Shown here one piece after another: positions 5,972-8,986 of a stretch of DNA of 8,986 bases (positions are counted from its first letter, which is position 1; every line of letters starts with the position of its first letter). Both the position numbers and the translations under genes were made by a program. Source of the DNA: JAQGJA01 sp965651535 (GTDB lineage Bacteria; Pseudomonadota; Alphaproteobacteria; Micavibrionales; SZUA-601); assembly GCA_965651535.1 (NCBI GenBank), contig CBFGSX010000060.1, positions 1-8,986 on the forward strand. The letters run 5' to 3'. The notes under the pieces are model-generated. The model saw only the letters and a program-made list of their open reading frames with translations. It was not told the DNA's origin and did no database searches.

Positions 5972-7333
5972 ATGAACATGGTATCCTCTTCCCACACTAT
6001 CCTTGCCCCCGCATCCGCTATTGGCGGGGGGGTGGCCGTGATCCGGCTTTCGGGGTCGCTGTCGCGCGAGGCCTTTATGAAGCTGACGGGCCTCAAATCG
6101 CCCGAGCCGCGCGTCGCGCAGCTGGTTTCGCTGAAGCATGACGGCAAATTGCTCGACAAGGCGGTGGCGCTGTATTTCGTCGGGCCGAATTCATTCACCG
6201 GCGAAGACGTTCTCGAGCTGCATGTGCATGGCGGCCGCGCCGTGGTGGATGGCGTGATCGCGGCGATTTTGTCGTTGGATGACGGGTTCCGTCTGGCCGA
6301 AGGGGGCGAGTTTACCAAGCGCGCCGTCTTGAACGGTAAGATGGACCTGACCGAGGCCGAAGCCGTGGCCGATCTGGTGGCCGCCGAAACCGAAGCGCAA
6401 AAAGAGCTGGCCTTGGCGCAGATGGGCGGCGCGCTGAAAAATCTGTATGAGGACTGGCGCGCGCGCCTTTTGAACCTGCTGGCGCACATGGAGGCGGCGA
6501 TCGATTTCGTCGATGAAGAAGACGTTCCCGAAGACTTGCTGTGCGACATCAATACAAAAATCTCTGCTGTTGAAAGTGAAATAGCGCACCATCTCGACGA
6601 TCAATCCTTGGGCGAGCGCCTGCGCGATGGGTTCACCGTGGCCGTGATCGGCGCGCCGAATGCGGGCAAGTCATCCTTGGTGAATGCGCTGGCCAAACGC
6701 GATGTCGCCATCGTCTCCGACATTGCGGGGACGACGCGCGACGCGATTGAGGTGCATTTGAATTTGGGCGGATATCCTGTGATTTTGGTGGATACGGCAG
6801 GATTGCGCGAGACGGGCGACAGCATCGAAAGCGAAGGAATCGCCCGCGCCAAGAAGCGCGCCGCCCATGCCGATCTTGTTCTGGCGTTATTTGACTCGAC
6901 CGTGCCGCAGGACAAGGAAACATTGGATGCGGTCGATGACCGGACGATTGTGGTGATGACAAAGATTGACCTTCAACATGCAACCCTTGCGCAAGCGAGG
7001 GTCCACAAGGGCCCCGGCTCGGAGGCCGGGGATACGATAGGGATAAGCATCGCGCAAAACAAAAACCTCGATTTGCTTGTGTCGGAAATGACGGCGCGGA
7101 TTGCAAAGCTGGCCGCGCCGAAATCATCCACGCCGCTTTTGACGCGCCCCCGCCATCGCGAAGCCATCACACAGACGCGCGATCATTTGCAACGCGCGCG
7201 GGAAAACGCATCCCCCGAATTGAAGGCCGAGGATATGCGCCTGGCGGTGCGGGCCTTGGGCCGCCTGACGGGCCGCGTCGATGTCGAGGATTTGCTCGAT
7301 GTGATTTTCCGCGATTTTTGTATCGGCAAGTGA
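5972..7333 (+). CDS. mnmE: tRNA modification GTPase MnmE (TrmE) carrying an in-frame repeat insertion
   Basis: With MnmG it installs the (carboxymethyl)aminomethyl group on wobble U34 of tRNAs. It has 453 residues. The N-terminal folate-binding domain has VAVIRLSG and GPNSFTGEDVLELHVHGG (71-88). The helical domain holds FTKRAVLNGKMDLTEAEAV. In the GTPase domain: G1 GAPNAGKS (227-234, with the potassium-site Asn), G2 TTRD (254-257), G3 DTAG (274-277) and G4 TKID (330-333, Thr replacing the usual Asn). The C-terminal FCIGK carries the conserved Cys. About 20 residues (336-355) between G4 and G5 are encoded by two palindromes and have no counterpart in E. coli MnmE. The start at 5972 (MNMVSSSHTI) matches where homology begins; ATG 5978 is an alternative. 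The longer open frame upstream overlaps the DUF6489-like gene and is not coding. Confidence 0.96.
   Translation: MNMVSSSHTILAPASAIGGGVAVIRLSGSLSREAFMKLTGLKSPEPRVAQLVSLKHDGKLLDKAVALYFVGPNSFTGEDVLELHVHGGRAVVDGVIAAILSLDDGFRLAEGGEFTKRAVLNGKMDLTEAEAVADLVAAETEAQKELALAQMGGALKNLYEDWRARLLNLLAHMEAAIDFVDEEDVPEDLLCDINTKISAVESEIAHHLDDQSLGERLRDGFTVAVIGAPNAGKSSLVNALAKRDVAIVSDIAGTTRDAIEVHLNLGGYPVILVDTAGLRETGDSIESEGIARAKKRAAHADLVLALFDSTVPQDKETLDAVDDRTIVVMTKIDLQHATLAQARVHKGPGSEAGDTIGISIAQNKNLDLLVSEMTARIAKLAAPKSSTPLLTRPRHREAITQTRDHLQRARENASPELKAEDMRLAVRALGRLTGRVDVEDLLDVIFRDFCIGK
6984..7001 (+). repeat. Palindrome R5, inside the mnmE G domain
   Basis: CCCTTGC-GCAA-GCGAGGG followed by TCCAC. It is identical over 22 bases, in inverted orientation, to R4 about 1 kb upstream. 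It is translated in frame as part of ATLAQARVHK (mnmE residues 337-346), between the G4 motif TKID and the G5 region. Confidence 0.88.
7012..7031 (+). repeat. Palindrome R6, second repeat type joined to R5
   Basis: CCCCGGC (7012-7018) pairs with GCCGGGG (7025-7031) around the 6-base loop TCGGAG. A T-G wobble could extend the stem and leave a CGGA loop. It begins 10 bases after R5, so R5 and R6 look like one composite insert of about 50 bases (6982-7032). It is translated within mnmE as PGSEAGD. Confidence 0.7.
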
Positions 7334-7786
7334 TTAGACGGGAAATAGGATATCCGGCGCAAAACGCGTCGCCGGGATGTCTTTGTGTTCGGCTATATAT
7401 TTATTTCCAGCATGCGCCATGATCTCGAGCGCTTCGAGGGAAAACGCACGGCGATCCGTAAAACCCATGCCGTGAAGCACGGCGCGCACCGTCGGGTGCG
7501 TGACCTGATGTTGGGTGTCAAAGAGCGCGCGATTCTCAAGAAAATCTTTCAGGACATCGTCTTCTTTCAAATCTTCGTCGGTGTTGCGTTGATCAAGGGC
7601 GCGCGCATAATAATAGAGAAAATTATGGCCCGTCGGGCAATAAAACAGGCTGGCTTTCAACACCTGTTCCGCCGCCGCATGGTTGGGCGTTTCCACGGCG
7701 TAGCGCACCAGCAAGGCAATGGACTTCGTGTCCGGATTTTTTCCGGCATCACACAGGATTTGTGTCAGGACATCTTTTTCGGTCAT
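7334..7786 (-). CDS. Hypothetical protein, 150 aa, unrecognised
   Basis: I do not recognise this protein. It looks soluble and helical, with no membrane segment. The N-terminal half (about 20-70) alternates helices in a way that could be a short TPR- or HEAT-like pair, which is only an impression. Its C-terminal block HPTVRAVLHGMGF...KYIAEHK resembles the C-terminus of the gene just upstream. The ATG at 7786 has AGGGA nine bases before it, overlapping the stop of that upstream gene. Its own stop abuts the mnmE stop directly (7333/7334), tail-to-tail. It probably forms a two-gene operon with the 122-aa gene. Confidence 0.75.
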   Translation of the reverse strand: MTEKDVLTQILCDAGKNPDTKSIALLVRYAVETPNHAAAEQVLKASLFYCPTGHNFLYYYARALDQRNTDEDLKEDDVLKDFLENRALFDTQHQVTHPTVRAVLHGMGFTDRRAFSLEALEIMAHAGNKYIAEHKDIPATRFAPDILFPV

Positions 7787-7798
7787 GGTCGATATTCC

Positions 7799-8167
7799 CT
7801 ATGCGTCGTAACGCGGGGTAATACGCCCCTCGGCGGCATAGGCGCGTCCGACGCGATCAAGAAAGCTCAGAACATTCTCGTGAAAGAAATCGTCATCCGC
7901 ATGGCGCATCTTCAGCAGCGCGCGCATGGAGGGATAGGATGCTTCGGGTGTTAAAAGGGTAATCACACTGCGCGTGGACTCAAAATCGTCCAGAAGAGCG
8001 CGGCGTCCTAATTCTTCACTGCGCGAATCCACCACCATGGCAAAATCCTGCAAAAGGCCGTAGCCGCTCTCCGGGAAAAGCAGGGGAATGGCGCGCTCTT
8101 TTTGGTCCTGCGGCAGCGTGCTGATAAAATCGACAGCCTGAATGATGGCGTTTTTCTGTTCAGCCAT
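7799..8167 (-). CDS. Hypothetical protein, 122 aa, unrecognised
   Basis: I do not recognise this protein. It looks soluble and mostly helical (IIQAVDFISTLPQDQKERAI, then an acidic and aromatic C-terminal helix). The start at 8167 (MAEQKNAII) is preferred to an ATG ten codons upstream because GGAGG at 8175-8179 sits exactly seven bases before it. The stop is followed after 12 bases by the ATG of the 150-aa gene, and that gap holds the latter's ribosome binding site, so the two are co-transcribed. The C-terminal region from YPSMRALLK resembles the same region of the neighbour, hinting at an old duplication. Confidence 0.78.
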   Translation of the reverse strand: MAEQKNAIIQAVDFISTLPQDQKERAIPLLFPESGYGLLQDFAMVVDSRSEELGRRALLDDFESTRSVITLLTPEASYPSMRALLKMRHADDDFFHENVLSFLDRVGRAYAAEGRITPRYDA

Positions 8168-8229
8168 AGCGAATCCTCCGGGTAATAAGTTTGACAAAAC
8201 CTACCACAGAATTATGAAAACATCAAGCC

Positions 8230-8466
8230 TTAAGTCGGGCGGAGGGTGGTGTCGGCTTCCCCTTCATAGGTCGACAACAGTGTCATGGTGCCGTTCTTTT
8301 CCCAGCCAATAAGGGGGGAGGTGTCTTCTTTTCCAGAAACTCTCAGCATTTCAATGCTTTGCGTCAGGTTGGCAACAGAATAGAAACGTGTTTTTTCAAT
8401 GGTGTGTTCGGGGTGTATCGCGTATCGGAGCGGTGTGCTCCGTGCGGGCAGGACAAAATAAGCCAT
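8230..8466 (-). CDS. Small hypothetical protein, 78 aa, unrecognised
   Basis: I do not recognise it. It is a 78-residue soluble protein with no clear motif (MAYFVLPARSTPLRY... ending in TTLRPT). Support for a real gene comes from its signals: a strong AAGGGGGG ribosome binding site at 8472-8479 ahead of the ATG at 8466, and a good promoter just upstream. It lies 62 bases before the 122-aa gene on the same strand and could share a transcript with it. It is divergent from mnmG. Confidence 0.65.
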   Translation of the reverse strand: MAYFVLPARSTPLRYAIHPEHTIEKTRFYSVANLTQSIEMLRVSGKEDTSPLIGWEKNGTMTLLSTYEGEADTTLRPT

Positions 8467-8489
8467 AGAAACCCCCCTTGTTGCGATGC

Positions 8490-8517
8490 ACTATAATGCG
8501 CTTCTTCCACAAGTCAA
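8490..8517 (-). promoter_or_regulatory. Probable promoter of the reverse-strand hypothetical operon
   Basis: On the minus strand TTGACT (8517-8512) and TATAGT (8495-8490) are separated by 16 bases, both five-of-six matches to sigma-70 consensus. Transcription would start near 8483, a short leader that places the AAGGGGGG ribosome binding site right at the 5' end of the mRNA for the 78-aa gene. Confidence 0.55.
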
Positions 8518-8544
8518 GAGGATCGAGCCTTTTGCACAGAATCC

Positions 8545-8573
8545 TTGCGTTTTTCAGGTTTTTTCATTAAATT
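8545..8573 (+). promoter_or_regulatory. Possible mnmG promoter
   Basis: TTGCGT (8545-8550) and TAAATT (8568-8573) have a 17-base spacer that is T-rich. It lies about 35 bases before the mnmG ATG. Each box matches four of six consensus positions. mnmG needs its own promoter because the genes before it run the other way. Confidence 0.4.
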
Positions 8574-8608
8574 ACGCGGACATTTAGCCTTAAATTTTGA
8601 CATAAGCC

Positions 8609-8986
8609 ATGGAATCAACTTCTTACGATGTCATCGTCATTGGGGGCGGCCATGCCGGGGTAGAGGCGGCGGCGGCCTCCGCGCGCATGGGCGCAAAAAC
8701 CCTGCTTTTGACGCATAAAATCGAGACGATCGGCGTGATGTCGTGCAACCCCGCCATTGGCGGCTTGGGCAAGGGACATCTGGTCCGCGAGATCGACGCG
8801 CTGGACGGGCTGATGGGCCGCGCCATCGACCGCGCCGGCATCCAGTTTCGCATGCTCAACGCCTCGAAGGGGCCCGCGGTGCGCGGCCCGCGCGCGCAGG
8901 CCGACCGCAAGCTCTATCGTCAGGCCATTCAGGATTTGCTGGCCGAGACGCCGAATTTGACCCTGATGGGCGGCGGGGCGGATGAT
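8609..8986 (+). CDS. mnmG: tRNA modification FAD enzyme MnmG (GidA), N-terminal part (3' end outside the window)
   Basis: The FAD- and NADH-dependent partner of MnmE in wobble-uridine modification. The 126 residues seen are about a fifth of the usual 620-630. Visible are the Rossmann dinucleotide-binding motif IGGGHAGVEAA near the N-terminus; GVMSCNPAIGGLGKGHLVREIDAL with the conserved Cys of the active site; and RMLNASKGPAVRGPRAQADR, all hallmark MnmG segments. The start at 8609 (MESTSYDVIVIGG) fits the family, although no Shine-Dalgarno sequence is evident. In most alphaproteobacteria mnmE and mnmG are close neighbours; here three reverse-strand hypothetical genes separate them. The frame is open to the end of the window. 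Confidence 0.96.
   Translation, partial: MESTSYDVIVIGGGHAGVEAAAASARMGAKTLLLTHKIETIGVMSCNPAIGGLGKGHLVREIDALDGLMGRAIDRAGIQFRMLNASKGPAVRGPRAQADRKLYRQAIQDLLAETPNLTLMGGGADD

Noticed and set aside
5815..6552. Open reading frame of 245 codons on the minus strand, antisense to mnmE
   Set aside because: Serine- and arginine-rich low-complexity translation typical of the antisense of a GC-rich gene; mnmE is certain here.
1908..7031. Repeats considered as a CRISPR array
   Set aside because: Copies are few, irregularly spaced, in both orientations and partly within coding genes, with no cas genes.
8190..8217. Plus-strand TTGACA with TATGAA 16 bases on, a possible promoter
   Set aside because: It would run antisense through the 78-aa gene and lies about 400 bases before mnmG, which has a nearer candidate promoter.

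Overview
The window reads as a chromosomal segment of an alphaproteobacterium with moderately high GC. The plus strand carries a conserved backbone in the order hemE - hemH - hemJ - rho - mnmE - mnmG. HemJ-type protoporphyrinogen oxidase, a ferrochelatase with a cysteine-rich tail, a DUF6489-like small protein, and rho next to mnmE/mnmG all fit Alphaproteobacteria. The order cannot be fixed from sequence alone; a Micavibrionales- or Rhodospirillales-like lineage is only a guess. No rRNA, tRNA, CRISPR array, transposase or prophage was seen, and no gene-free stretch reaches 300 bases.

Layout. 1-2691: a tight heme-synthesis operon holding hemE (5' end outside the window), hemH, a small GIY-YIG nuclease gene and hemJ, with junctions of +1, -4 and +3 nt. 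2688-3206 (-): an unrecognised gene tail-to-tail with hemJ. 3383-4639: rho, with a leader hairpin. 4649-5503 (-): an unrecognised gene with a membrane hairpin. 5610-5879: a DUF6489-like small protein. 5972-7333: mnmE. 7334-8466 (-): three unrecognised small genes. 8609-end: the start of mnmG. HemE, HemH and HemJ cover late protoheme synthesis. MnmE and MnmG form the complex that modifies the wobble uridine of tRNA. The five reverse-strand genes look like lineage-specific inserts between conserved blocks.

The most interesting signal is a family of short palindromes. Five copies share one design: a 7-bp stem closed by a GNAA (GNRA-type) tetraloop, usually followed by a short C-rich TCCA-like tail. 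They lie at 1908-1925 (+), 2237-2254 (-), 5892-5909 (+), 5939-5956 (-) and 6984-7001 (+). Base changes between copies are compensated across the stem. Two copies, inverted and facing inward, exactly bracket the GIY-YIG gene, so that hemH's last codons, the nuclease's last codons and both junctions are made of repeat. A second inward-facing pair with no gene between them sits just before mnmE. A fifth copy, joined to a different palindrome (7012-7031), is inserted in frame in the mnmE GTPase domain between the G4 and G5 motifs. I infer that the GIY-YIG protein and the palindromes form one system: a site-specific nuclease with its recognition repeats, possibly a small mobile or gene-marking element. 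This recalls the Ssn GIY-YIG nucleases and their repeats in Neisseria, and it echoes Rickettsia palindromic elements by inserting in frame in a coding gene.
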